From NCBI GenBank assembly GCA_934635515.1, contig CAKTZK010000023.1, positions 1-20,197 of the forward strand: a DNA stretch of 20,197 nt, written 5' to 3'. Below, one piece after another: positions 5,059 to 12,661 of the stretch. This DNA comes from an uncultured Oscillospiraceae bacterium. GTDB lineage: Bacteria; Bacillota_A; Clostridia; Oscillospirales; Oscillospiraceae. Within the stretch, counting starts at the first letter, position 1. Each line of letters starts with the position of its first letter. The notes under the pieces are model-generated. The model was not told the origin of the DNA, searched no databases, and saw only the letters and a list, made by a program, of their open reading frames with translations. A program made the position numbers and the translations under genes.

Positions 5059-7599
5059 ATGAAAAAGAAACTCCTATCCCTTGCATTGGCGCTCGTTATG
5101 ATCGTGAGCCTTGTCCCTGCGGCTTACGCTGACAATGCCAACTACTGGGCAAACTTCCGCAACAGCACCTATAACATGGCCATCACCGATGCCGCCACCC
5201 CCGAATCCACGGCGACCACCGTGGAAAAGTGGGTGAAAAAATACGGCTCCGGCTGGTCCGCCAGTCCCAGCGGCTTTGTCATTGCCGACAATGCGCTGGT
5301 GTTCATGGCCGGTAAAACGCTGAAAAAAGTGGATCTGCAGAGTGGCGAGCTTATCAAGGAAGCCACCATGTTTGACGGCAGCGGTTTTGCTATCGTTTCT
5401 CCCACCTATGCCGACGGCATGATCTTCTGTCCCATCAGCGGCGGCAAGATCCAGGCCTTTGACGCCAAGACCCTGGAGTCCAAGTGGACCTTTACCGATG
5501 AACTGGGCGGCCAGAACAACTGCTCCATCACCTATGCCGACGGCTATCTTTACACCGGCTACTGGAACGGTGAGACCAAAAACGCAAACCTGGTGTGTGT
5601 TAAGGCGTCCGATGGTTCTCTGGTTTGGAAAAAGACCGTTGCAGGCGGCTTTTACTGGGCCGGTTCTACCGTGGTTGGCGGTGCTGTGATCGTGGGTACC
5701 GATGACGGCGCAAGCGGCTTTACAGGCGATTCTCACCTCTTTGCTCTGAATAAAAAGAACGGCGATGTCATTTCCGACATCACCCTCGCTGGCATGGGCG
5801 ATCAGCGCTCCTCCATCGCCTACAGCGCCGAGAAGGGCCGGGCCTACTTCACCACCAAGAACGGCTACATCGCCTCCGTGGCGGTAGATGCCAAGAGCGG
5901 CGCTCTGTCTGACCTTAAGAGCAGCAAGGTCGCCAGCCAGGCCACCTCTACTCCTGTTGTGTACGGTGATATCGTTCTCTTCAGCGCCGGCAGCGGCGTG
6001 GTGCCCAATAGCAACGGTAACGGCAACTTTATCGTAGCCGATGCCAACACTCTGGAGGGCCTGTACGCCGTTCCTATGCTGGCTTATCCCCAGGCCTCCG
6101 TGCTGGTCTCCACTGCCTATCTGAAGGAGACCGGCAAGCTCTACTGCTACACCACTTATAACGGCAAGCCCGGCGGCATGACGCTGATTACCCTGGATCC
6201 CAATGACCGTACCGGTAAGAGCGCAGCCAAGTCCGAGATTTACAGCGCGCCCGGCCACGAGCAGTACTGCATATTCAGCCCTATCTGCGGCCCCGACGGC
6301 ACAATTTATTACCGCAACGACAGCGGCTGGATCTTTGCCTTGACGAACAACAACGCTTATCTCACCGCCCTGGCGGCCAATGCGGGCACCTTCAAGACCG
6401 AGTTCAAGGCCGGTGTAACGGAGTATGAGATGGCTGTTCCCAGCGGCACCAAGAGCGTAAAATTCAATGCCACCGCCTGCCAGGGCGGTACCGTCACGGT
6501 CAATGGTAAGGATGCCTCCATTCCCGTGGAGATCGTGGACGGCACAGCTACCGTTGAAATTAAGGTCACTGTGGGTGATGCCTCCCGCACCTACACCGTG
6601 AACGTTGTCTCCCTTAGCAACGACAGCTATATCTCTGAGCTGAATGTCAACGAGAGCAATGCCCACAGCAGCTTTAAGACCCTGACTCCTGCCTTTAAAC
6701 CCACCACATATTTCTATGGCTTCTATGAAGCGGACAGTGACCGTTCCTTTGAGAACATTTGGGCCGCGGCCCGTCATAAGGATGCCAAGGTGACGGTTTA
6801 CGCCGGGGAAAATGTGGAGGATACAGGCGTAAACAGCGATGGCTCTATCAGTGTAACAAGTAATCAGTTTTCAACGCCCCGCTATGCTGTCTACTTCCAG
6901 GATGACAGCAAGCCCATGTATGTGCGTGTGCAGGTTACCGCAGAGGATGGCTCCTTCTCCAACTACTATGTAGTCATGAGTAAGACCGCCGCCGCTGCCG
7001 AGGGCAAGGCGCTGCTGGAGAAGCTCCAGAAGGATTCCTCTGACGCCGTTGCCGCCGTGGTGGAGAAGATCGATACCATCGGCACCGTCACTCCGGAGTC
7101 CAAGGCCGCCATTGACGCTGCCCGCGCTGCTTATGGTGCCCTGGCCAATGAGCAGAGAGCGCAGGTCACCAATCTGGATAAGCTGACCGCTGCCGAGGAT
7201 GCCTACGAAGCTCTGCTGGCCGATCAGGATGCCGCGAAGAGCGTGTCCGATATGATCGATGCCATCGGCACTGTCACCAAGGAATCCAAGGATGCCATTG
7301 AGGCAGCCCGTGCTGCTTATGACGCACTGACCGACTCCCAGAAGGCTTTGGTTGGCGATGAGAAGCTGCAGACCCTGGTAAATGCCGAGGCCGCACTGAA
7401 GAAGCTGAATGAGCAGCCCGGCCAGACCGGCGGCGAGGACAACAAGGGTAATGGTGACAACAAAGATAACGGCGATAGCAAGCCCGGCGACGCCGTCAAT
7501 ACCGGCGATGGCAGCAATATCCTGCTCTATGCCGGCCTGAGCGTGGCCGCCCTGCTGGGTCTGGCTGTGATCCCCGCAGTTCGCAGAAAGAAAGTTTGA
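5059..7599 (+). CDS. secreted, wall-anchored PQQ-like beta-propeller protein under a B12-type riboswitch
   Basis: An 846-residue surface protein of unknown function. Residues 1-24 are a signal peptide ending AYA. Residues about 60-434 form repeated PQQ-like propeller blades (for example KASDGSLVWKKTV, about 182-194). Residues 433-520 are a cadherin-like beta-sandwich (YLTALAANAGTF onward), and about 523-645 a second related sandwich. Two tandem helical repeats start at I671 and I733 (IDTIGTVTPESK, IDAIGTVTKESK; period 62). A Gly/Asn/Lys-rich linker leads to NTGD (814-817), a hydrophobic helix and RRKK at the end, a degenerate sortase-type anchor. The ribosome binding site is AAAGGA ten bases before ATG 5059. 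The riboswitch suggests a role in cobalamin or corrinoid capture at the cell surface; that is inference, as no catalytic residues or known B12-binding motif are visible. Confidence 0.9.
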   Translation: MKKKLLSLALALVMIVSLVPAAYADNANYWANFRNSTYNMAITDAATPESTATTVEKWVKKYGSGWSASPSGFVIADNALVFMAGKTLKKVDLQSGELIKEATMFDGSGFAIVSPTYADGMIFCPISGGKIQAFDAKTLESKWTFTDELGGQNNCSITYADGYLYTGYWNGETKNANLVCVKASDGSLVWKKTVAGGFYWAGSTVVGGAVIVGTDDGASGFTGDSHLFALNKKNGDVISDITLAGMGDQRSSIAYSAEKGRAYFTTKNGYIASVAVDAKSGALSDLKSSKVASQATSTPVVYGDIVLFSAGSGVVPNSNGNGNFIVADANTLEGLYAVPMLAYPQASVLVSTAYLKETGKLYCYTTYNGKPGGMTLITLDPNDRTGKSAAKSEIYSAPGHEQYCIFSPICGPDGTIYYRNDSGWIFALTNNNAYLTALAANAGTFKTEFKAGVTEYEMAVPSGTKSVKFNATACQGGTVTVNGKDASIPVEIVDGTATVEIKVTVGDASRTYTVNVVSLSNDSYISELNVNESNAHSSFKTLTPAFKPTTYFYGFYEADSDRSFENIWAAARHKDAKVTVYAGENVEDTGVNSDGSISVTSNQFSTPRYAVYFQDDSKPMYVRVQVTAEDGSFSNYYVVMSKTAAAAEGKALLEKLQKDSSDAVAAVVEKIDTIGTVTPESKAAIDAARAAYGALANEQRAQVTNLDKLTAAEDAYEALLADQDAAKSVSDMIDAIGTVTKESKDAIEAARAAYDALTDSQKALVGDEKLQTLVNAEAALKKLNEQPGQTGGEDNKGNGDNKDNGDSKPGDAVNTGDGSNILLYAGLSVAALLGLAVIPAVRRKKV

Positions 7600-7639
7600 T
7601 CCCCTGCACCGGCTTATTCCCTGCATAAGCCGTGAAAAA

Positions 7640-7670
7640 CCCCCGGGTACTTTTGTACCCGGGGGATTCA
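7640..7670. terminator. bidirectional terminator between convergent genes
   Basis: CCCCCGGGTAC (7640-7650), loop TTTT, GTACCCGGGGG (7655-7665). On the minus strand a TTTTT run follows, serving the gene at 7710; on the plus strand the trailing ATTCATTAT is a weaker tract serving the beta-propeller gene. Confidence 0.8.
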
Positions 7671-7709
7671 TTATCGGAAAAACCTCATGGATTTTCCCCA
7701 AAAAATTTA

Positions 7710-8354
7710 TTATCCGATTAAAAATCCCAATCCCACCAGCACGCAGCCCAGGAGAAAAAACAGGGTCAGCAGCACGGCGGCGTTGCGCAGGAATTTACTC
7801 CAGCCCAGGTGCTTCAGGTCCATGAAAGGATAGGGATACAGCAGCCCCGTGTGGCCGATGGGCTTTCCACCGGCGGCCCGAATAAGAGCAAAAGCGGTAT
7901 AAGCCAAGGGCAGCGCCAGCCACCACACGGCGCAGAGAAGGGACAGGTTTTCTTTCGGCGCAAAGATCAACCACTGGGCTACTGCGAGAATCGGCGTGAT
8001 GTAGTGGACACAGAGATTGCCGAAGCTGCCGCCGAAGTCCGCGAATTTCAGGCCCTTGCGCTTTTCGTAGGGCACCAGGACGAACTGGTAAATGAGGTGC
8101 GTCACCCAAATGCACAGGGTCATGGCGCAGGAGAGGCGCACATCTGTGAGGACCGCCCACAGACCCCCATCGGGGCGAAAACCCGCGCAGAAGAGGAGCA
8201 GCTCATAGACTGTCAGCAGGAGGTTGCTTTGGTTGGTATAAAAGCAGAACATCCCCGCCCGGATGCGACCCCGGGGAATCAGCTGGGAGTGCAGCAGCAG
8301 GCCCACCGTATTCAGTAAAAATAAAAACAGCGCCGAGAGCTGTAAGCCGGACAT
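7710..8354 (-). CDS. Pr6Pr-family six-helix membrane protein
   Basis: A 214-residue integral membrane protein with about six hydrophobic segments: LSALFLFLLNTVGLLLH, SNLLLTVYELLLFC, AMTLCIWVTHLIYQFVLV, HYITPILAVAQWLIF, AVWWLALPLAYTAFALI and a last segment after residue 190. The motifs FYTNQSNLL, the central CVHYITPILAVAQWLIF and YPYPFMDL are characteristic of the Pr6Pr membrane family related to eukaryotic FAR-17a/AIG1 proteins (family knowledge); those relatives include lipid hydrolases, but the bacterial function is unknown. The start ATG 8354 has GGAGGTGG immediately upstream. It lies 13 bases downstream of the phosphodiesterase gene and shares its promoter, so the two form an operon. Confidence 0.8.
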   Translation of the reverse strand: MSGLQLSALFLFLLNTVGLLLHSQLIPRGRIRAGMFCFYTNQSNLLLTVYELLLFCAGFRPDGGLWAVLTDVRLSCAMTLCIWVTHLIYQFVLVPYEKRKGLKFADFGGSFGNLCVHYITPILAVAQWLIFAPKENLSLLCAVWWLALPLAYTAFALIRAAGGKPIGHTGLLYPYPFMDLKHLGWSKFLRNAAVLLTLFFLLGCVLVGLGFLIG

Positions 8355-8367
8355 TTTGCCACCTCCC

Positions 8368-8832
8368 CTATATTCGATAAGTGGAGCAGTCCACCTTGCC
8401 GTCCGTTATGGTAACGATGCCGTAGGTGCAGGGACTGCCCCGGCCAATGGTGCCGGGATTCATGACCCACAGGGAGCCGTCGTAGTCCACCAGGGGCCGA
8501 TGAGTGTGGCCAAAGAGCAGGATCTGGGTGCCCATCTCCTTAGCGGCGTAGATTGCTGACAGGGTAATGGCCTTTACATTCCTTGTGTGGCCATGCATCA
8601 GCAGGATCCGTACGCCGCCATATTCCGTGAGTACCTCGGGCTCGTCCACCGCACCCCAGTCGCAGTTGCCGGGGACGCTCTGCATAGGAATTGTCGGGTA
8701 GAGTCGGTGCAGCGCTTCCGCATCCCGCTGGCAGTCGCCCAGGTGCAAGATGACATTGGGCTTTATAAGCTCTACGCATCGGGCCATATTTTCCACATTT
8801 CCGTGGGAATCTGATAAAACTAAGATACGCAT
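8368..8832 (-). CDS. YfcE/MJ0936-type metallophosphoesterase
   Basis: A 154-residue, single-domain metal-dependent phosphodiesterase of the YfcE/MJ0936 family, probably cytoplasmic, with two metal ions in the active site. Visible ligand motifs: D8 and H10 (SDSHG), GD33 (HLGDC), N56 (GNCD), H80 (MHGH) and H109/H111 (FGHTH). Length and motif order are normal for the family. The physiological substrate is not known; members hydrolyse model phosphodiesters and some cyclic nucleotides (family knowledge). It is the first gene of a two-gene operon with the six-helix membrane protein and is transcribed from the promoter at 8862-8890. A second, longer relative is encoded at 11368-11913. Confidence 0.9.
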   Translation of the reverse strand: MRILVLSDSHGNVENMARCVELIKPNVILHLGDCQRDAEALHRLYPTIPMQSVPGNCDWGAVDEPEVLTEYGGVRILLMHGHTRNVKAITLSAIYAAKEMGTQILLFGHTHRPLVDYDGSLWVMNPGTIGRGSPCTYGIVTITDGKVDCSTYRI

Positions 8833-8861
8833 GTTTGACCTCTTAGAAATAGTATGCCCCG

Positions 8862-8890
8862 ATTATAGCAGGAAACGGTTGAAAATTCAA
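8862..8890 (-). promoter_or_regulatory. sigma-A promoter of the phosphodiesterase/membrane protein operon
   Basis: Minus strand: TTGAAT (8890-8885), 17-base spacer, consensus TATAAT (8867-8862). It interlocks with the plus-strand promoter at 8879-8907. Confidence 0.8.
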
Positions 8891-8907
8891 TGATTTCCCG
8901 TTACAAT
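8879..8907 (+). promoter_or_regulatory. sigma-A promoter of the Smr/amidase operon
   Basis: TTGAAA (8879-8884), 17-base spacer, TACAAT (8902-8907). Its -35 box directly abuts the opposite-strand -35 box at 8885-8890, so the two promoters cross each other. Confidence 0.8.
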
Positions 8908-8928
8908 AAGGGAAAAGGGGGGAGGACC

Positions 8929-9174
8929 ATGTACGCAGGCGTTGTGGAGATCGATCTTCACGGAAAAAACGAATACCAGGCGCGCATCACCCTGGACGCA
9001 GCTCTGCGCAGGGCCAAAGGCGGCGTGTACCGTATCCGCTGCATCCACGGCTGCCACGGCGGCACGGTGCTGCGGGACATGATCCGCCGGGAATACGCCC
9101 GGCATCCCCGGGTGATCCGTCTGGAAACAGGGATAAACGGCGGTGCCACCGACCTGGTGCTGCGGGAGCTGTAA
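8929..9174 (+). CDS. Smr-domain protein (81 aa)
   Basis: A stand-alone small MutS-related (Smr) domain. Residues about 6-10 (EIDLHG) match the LDxHG start of the domain, and IHGCHGGTVLRDMI matches the HGxG loop followed by the helix that carries LR. RLETGINGGATDLVL forms the last strand. Smr domains bind or nick nucleic acid; small bacterial ones have been linked to RNA cleavage during ribosome rescue (family knowledge). The start is ATG 8929, because GGGGGGAGG directly precedes it and the ATG at 8890 lies within the promoter. The nitrilase gene follows after 13 bases, so the two are cotranscribed. The exact role here is not assignable. Confidence 0.8.
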   Translation: MYAGVVEIDLHGKNEYQARITLDAALRRAKGGVYRIRCIHGCHGGTVLRDMIRREYARHPRVIRLETGINGGATDLVLREL

Positions 9175-9187
9175 GGAGAGAGATTGA

Positions 9188-10015
9188 ATGAAAAATACAT
9201 TGACCGTTGCCCAGGTGCAGATGCCCGTGGTGCGGGATAAGGATGCGAATATTGCCGCCGCCTGCCGCCTGATCCGCCGGGCGGCAGAGACCGGGGCGGA
9301 GCTGGTAATGCTGCCGGAAATGTTCTGCTGCCCTTATGAAAACAACGCCTTCCGCCCCTACGGAGAGCCCCTGGGCGGCCCGGCCCAGCAGGCCCTTTCC
9401 GCCCTGGCAAAGGAGCTGAAAATTTGGATCATCGGAGGGTCCGTGCCGGAGCTGGAGGAGGACAGGGTGTATAACACCTGCTTCGTCTACGACGACACCG
9501 GGCGGCAAGTGGCCCGGCACCGGAAAATGCACCTGTTCGACATCAGCGTAGAGGGTGGTCAGAGCTTCCGGGAGTCCGATACCCTTTCCCCGGGGAATGA
9601 GGTCACGGTGTTTGACAGCCCCTGGGGAAGGCTGGGGCTGTGCATCTGCTTTGATCTGCGGTTTGAGGAACTGGCAAGGATAATGACTTTACAGGGCGCG
9701 CGAGCCATTTTCATCCCGGCGGCTTTCAATATGACCACCGGCCCTGCCCACTGGGAGCTGCTGTTCCGCCAGCGGGCGGTGGATAACCAGCTGTTTACCA
9801 TCGGCACTTCTCCGGCCCGGAATGACCGGGAGACCTATGTAGCCTGGGGCCACTCCATCGTCTGTGACCCCTGGGGCACGGTCTTGCACCAGTGCGGGGC
9901 GGGGGAGGAGATAGCCGTTACTGCGTTGGACCTTTCCCGGGTGGATTCGGTGCGCCGGCAGCTGCCTATTTTGTCCGCCCGACGGGAAGATATCTATTGT
10001 TTAGAACAAAAGTAA
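9188..10015 (+). CDS. carbon-nitrogen hydrolase (Nit2/omega-amidase-like)
   Basis: A 275-residue member of the nitrilase superfamily. The catalytic triad is visible as E44 (LPEMF), K113 (RHRKMHLFD) and C154 (LCICFDLRF). The KMHLFDI and GxFxESxxxSPG signatures place it with Nit1/Nit2-type amidases, which hydrolyse omega-amides such as 2-oxoglutaramate or deaminated glutathione (family knowledge). TGPAHWELLFRQRAVDNQLF is also typical. The ribosome binding site AAGGAGAG precedes ATG 9188. It follows the Smr gene in one operon. An aminotransferase is encoded next, from its own promoter; an omega-amidase paired with a transaminase is a sensible combination for amide nitrogen recovery, but this pairing is inference. 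Confidence 0.88.
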   Translation: MKNTLTVAQVQMPVVRDKDANIAAACRLIRRAAETGAELVMLPEMFCCPYENNAFRPYGEPLGGPAQQALSALAKELKIWIIGGSVPELEEDRVYNTCFVYDDTGRQVARHRKMHLFDISVEGGQSFRESDTLSPGNEVTVFDSPWGRLGLCICFDLRFEELARIMTLQGARAIFIPAAFNMTTGPAHWELLFRQRAVDNQLFTIGTSPARNDRETYVAWGHSIVCDPWGTVLHQCGAGEEIAVTALDLSRVDSVRRQLPILSARREDIYCLEQK

Positions 10016-10033
10016 GAAAAAGCTTTTTATCTC

Positions 10034-10062
10034 TTGCGGCGCTATTCCCGGCGTGATATAAT
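10034..10062 (+). promoter_or_regulatory. sigma-A promoter of the aminotransferase gene
   Basis: TTGCGG (10034-10039), 17-base spacer, consensus TATAAT (10057-10062). The predicted start near 10069 excludes the longer in-frame reading that begins at 10034. Confidence 0.7.
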
Positions 10063-10096
10063 GGGAAAAATTTTAAGTTTTAAGGGGGAACTTCCA

Positions 10097-11371
10097 ATGA
10101 TGAAATATACGGAAATGTCTGCGCAGCAGCGCAAGGCGGAATATGCCGCCGTGCTGGCGGACTATGAAAAGCAGAAGGCCCTGGGCCTGAAGCTGAATAT
10201 GGCCCGCGGTAAGCCTGGCAAGGCCCAGCTGGACATGGTCATGGACCTGTGCAACGTCCTGGTAAAGCCCGAGGACTTTGTCTCCGACGGCATCGACAGC
10301 CGTAATTACGGCAATGTGGACGGCCTGCCCGCTGCCAAGGCTCTGTTTGCGGAGATCTTGGGCTGCAAGCCGGAGCAGTGCTTTGTAGGCGGCAACGCCA
10401 GCCTGCAGCTGATGTATGACGCCATTTCCAAGGCATATACCCATGGCCTGCTCCACTCCGAGAAGCCCTGGAGCAAGCTGGAAAAGGTAAAGTGGCTGTG
10501 CCCGGCTCCCGGCTACGACCGTCACTTTAAGGTGACCCAGTCCTTCGGCGCGGAGCTGCTCACCGTTCCCATGACCGCCGCCGGTCCCGATATGGACGTG
10601 GTAGAGGAGCTTATCAAGGACCCCGCCGTAAAGGGCATGTGGAACGTTCCCAAGTATTCCAACCCCGAGGGTGTGGTGTACTCCGACGAGACCATCCGCC
10701 GTATCGCCGCTATGAAGCCCGCAGCCCCGGACTTTATGCTTATGTGGGATAATGCCTACTGCATCCACGAGTTCGAGGGCGATTTTGCGCCCTTTGCGGA
10801 TATCCTGTCCCTCTGCGCCGAAAACGGCAACGCCGACATGGCCTATGAGTTCGCCTCCACCAGCAAGGTCACCTTCCCCGGCGCGGGTGTGAGCGTCATG
10901 GCCACCAGCGAGGCAAACCTCGCCTACTTGGTGCCGCTGATCAACATTCAGACCATCGGCTATGATAAGATTAACCAGCTCCGGCATGTGAAATACCTGC
11001 AGAATAAAGAGCATACCCTGGCGCTGATGCAGCGTCATGCGGCTATTCTGCGGCCCAAGTTCCACGCTGTGCTGGATGCGCTGGATAAGGAGATCGCCCC
11101 TCTGGGCATCGGCTCCTGGAAGCGCCCGGTGGGCGGATATTTCGTCTCCTATGACGCCATGCCCGGCACCGCCAAGCGGGCGCTGGAGCTGTGCAAGGAG
11201 GCGGGCGTCACTATGACCGGCGCCGGCGCCACCTTCCCCTATGGCGTGGATCCCCAGGACAGCAACATCCGCATCGCTCCCTCGCTGCCTCCTGTGGAGG
11301 AGCTGCAGCAGGCCATCGCCATTTTCTGCCTCTGCGTGAAGCTGGCGGCTCTGGAGAAGCTGGGCGTATGA
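10097..11371 (+). CDS. class I/II aminotransferase, AspC-like (PF12897 type), probable aspartate aminotransferase
   Basis: A PLP-dependent fold-type I aminotransferase of 424 residues. Recognisable blocks are LNMARGKPGKAQLD near the N terminus, SRNYGNVDGLPAAKALFAE (the substrate-facing segment), CPAPGYDRHF, the NPEGVVYSDETIRR turn, MWDNAYCIHEF with the PLP-ring aspartate, and K257 as Schiff-base lysine in STSKVTFPGAG. These features match the bacterial 'putative aspartate aminotransferase' clade (family knowledge), which interconverts aspartate and 2-oxoglutarate with oxaloacetate and glutamate. Two consecutive ATG codons occur at 10097 and 10100; AGGGGG lies about nine bases upstream. Its TGA overlaps the ATG of the next gene by four bases, implying translational coupling. 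Confidence 0.9.
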   Translation: MMKYTEMSAQQRKAEYAAVLADYEKQKALGLKLNMARGKPGKAQLDMVMDLCNVLVKPEDFVSDGIDSRNYGNVDGLPAAKALFAEILGCKPEQCFVGGNASLQLMYDAISKAYTHGLLHSEKPWSKLEKVKWLCPAPGYDRHFKVTQSFGAELLTVPMTAAGPDMDVVEELIKDPAVKGMWNVPKYSNPEGVVYSDETIRRIAAMKPAAPDFMLMWDNAYCIHEFEGDFAPFADILSLCAENGNADMAYEFASTSKVTFPGAGVSVMATSEANLAYLVPLINIQTIGYDKINQLRHVKYLQNKEHTLALMQRHAAILRPKFHAVLDALDKEIAPLGIGSWKRPVGGYFVSYDAMPGTAKRALELCKEAGVTMTGAGATFPYGVDPQDSNIRIAPSLPPVEELQQAIAIFCLCVKLAALEKLGV

Positions 11372-11913
11372 GATGGCTGGCTGCGTCTGACCTCCACGGC
11401 AGTGCCACCGCCTGCCGCCGTGTTATAGAGGCTTTTCAGCGGGAAAAGGCGGATGGACTGCTGCTGCTGGGCGATCTTTTGTACCATGGGCCCCGGAACC
11501 CTCTGCCGGAGGGACATGACCCCAAAGAGTGCATCCGCCTGCTGAATGAGTACCGGGACCATATCGCCGCCGTGCGGGGCAACTGCGAGGCGGCGGTGGA
11601 CCAGATGGTGCTGCAATTCCCTGTACTGGCGGACTATATGCTGCTGCAGCTGGGGAATAAGCGGATCTTCGCCACCCACGGCGATGTGTATAACCCCGAT
11701 CATCTGCCGCCCCTGGCCAAGGGAGGCATCCTGCTCACCGGCCACACCCATGTGCCCGCCTGCGATATCTATCCGGACTTTGTGTATCTGAATCCCGGCT
11801 CTGTGTCTCTGCCCAAGGACGAGCAGAAGCACAAGGGCTATATCCTGCTGGATGACGAGGGGGCCGTATTCAAGGAGCTGGACGGCACGGAATATCATCG
11901 GTATCAATTTTAG
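11368..11913 (+). CDS. yfcE: YfcE-type phosphodiesterase
   Basis: A 181-residue metallophosphoesterase close to Escherichia coli YfcE, a manganese-dependent phosphodiesterase of unknown physiological substrate. Motifs are D8/H10 (SDLHG), GD36 (LLGDLLYHGPRNPLPEGH, a YfcE-specific stretch), N72 (VRGNCE), H104 (THGD) and H126/H128 (TGHTHVP). The family usually reads GNCD; here the last residue is Glu74, a conservative change outside the direct metal ligands. The ATG at 11368 overlaps the TGA of the aminotransferase gene (ATGA), and the upstream ribosome binding site is weak, which fits coupled translation. A structured 185-bp repeat begins three bases after the stop codon. Confidence 0.9.
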   Translation: MRWLAASDLHGSATACRRVIEAFQREKADGLLLLGDLLYHGPRNPLPEGHDPKECIRLLNEYRDHIAAVRGNCEAAVDQMVLQFPVLADYMLLQLGNKRIFATHGDVYNPDHLPPLAKGGILLTGHTHVPACDIYPDFVYLNPGSVSLPKDEQKHKGYILLDDEGAVFKELDGTEYHRYQF

Positions 11914-11916
11914 TGC

Positions 11917-12101
11917 CTGTCGAAAATTCCTTCGGAATTTTCCGACAAAAGGCTTGCAGCCTGCTGCGCGCATAATTTTGAGCCCATGGCTCAAAATTCC
12001 ACACTTGCAGTCTGAGAGGTATTTTTCCCCACGCGCATGTCGCGGTGAAAAATGATTTAAATTTTTTGCCACCTGCGAGCGGCAAACTCTGCGAGGCTTT
12101 T
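11917..12101 (+). repeat. 185-bp structured repeat, copy A
   Basis: An exact-length partner of 15540-15724 in inverted orientation; by hand alignment 168 of 185 positions agree with no indels. It contains four hairpins in order: CTGTCGAAAATTCC.. / ..GGAATTTTCCGACA; AATTTTGAGCC / GGCTCAAAATT; ATTTTTCCCC / GGTGAAAAAT; and TTTGCC / GGCAAA. CTTGCAGCCTG and CTTGCAGTCTG flank the second hairpin as near-direct repeats. It begins just after the stop of the upstream gene and is therefore transcribed as 3' UTR. No coding capacity or transposase. Confidence 0.9.
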
Positions 12102-12110
12102 AATATACTG

Positions 12111-12144
12111 AAAAACAGCGGAGTGTGAAAACTCCGCTGTTTTT
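12111..12144. terminator. bidirectional Rho-independent terminator
   Basis: AAAAACAGCGGAGT (12111-12124) and ACTCCGCTGTTTTT (12131-12144) are exact reverse complements around a 6-base loop. The A-run and T-run make it work in both directions, for the phosphodiesterase gene (plus) and the metallopeptidase gene (minus). Confidence 0.9.
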
Positions 12145-12148
12145 GTAA

Positions 12149-12661
12149 TTATTTCAATAATTTGATCCGCGCGTCGTAGTCCGGCAGGGTCCGGCGGACC
12201 AGGGCATAGAAATCCGGACCGTGGTTTTTGTGCCGGATGTGCGCCAACTCATGCACCACCACGGCCTCGATGGCCTCCGGTGGATACTCCATGAGATACA
12301 GGGAAAAGCACAGACTGTTTTTTCCGCTGCAGCTGCCAAACCGCGTCCGGGCAGCGGTAATTTTTACCACCGTGGGCGTGGCGTCCATCCGCTGGGCCCA
12401 GTACTGCACCAAGGGCGGCAGCACCTCCCGGGCCTTTTGCCGCAGGGCTTCCTGCTCCTCTTTTGTCCGGGGCGGATGCTGGGCCAGGCGCTGGGCCTGC
12501 CGGGCAAGCTGGGCAGCGATCCAAGTCTCATGCTCTGCCACAAAGCGGTCAATATCGCCCCGGGCGGCATAGGCAGGGGCCCGGACCACCACCTGGCCCT
12601 CCCTCGTTACTTGTAAGGCCAGTGTACGCCGCCGGGAGCGAATAATGGTGTACTCTGTCAT
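12149..12661 (-). CDS. YgjP-type (DUF45) zinc metallopeptidase-like protein
   Basis: A 170-residue protein of the YgjP/DUF45 family, related to zinc-dependent SprT/WSS1 metallopeptidases (family knowledge). The zinc motif is complete: H137-E138-x-x-H141 in VVHELAHIRHKNH, with H147 as likely third ligand. ARTRFGSCSGKNSLCFSLYLMEYPPEAIEAVV is the typical preceding block; its positions are consistent with a full-length protein. The N terminus begins with a small beta-rich section (YTIIRSRRRTLALQVTREGQVVVRAP). The start ATG 12661 overlaps the TGA of the DUF1653 gene by four bases, so translation is coupled. Substrate is unknown; related proteins act in DNA-protein crosslink repair. Confidence 0.88.
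   Translation of the reverse strand: MTEYTIIRSRRRTLALQVTREGQVVVRAPAYAARGDIDRFVAEHETWIAAQLARQAQRLAQHPPRTKEEQEALRQKAREVLPPLVQYWAQRMDATPTVVKITAARTRFGSCSGKNSLCFSLYLMEYPPEAIEAVVVHELAHIRHKNHGPDFYALVRRTLPDYDARIKLLK

Noticed and set aside
5074..6777. 567-codon open frame on the minus strand opposite the beta-propeller gene
   Set aside because: Compositionally a mirror of the plus-strand gene (Gly/Ala/Val/His-rich), without signal, domain or ribosome binding site. The plus strand has a signal peptide, domains and an anchor.
10034..10096. Longer N terminus for the aminotransferase from 10034
   Set aside because: These bases contain the -35 and -10 boxes, and transcription should begin near 10069, so the region upstream of ATG 10097 is not translated.
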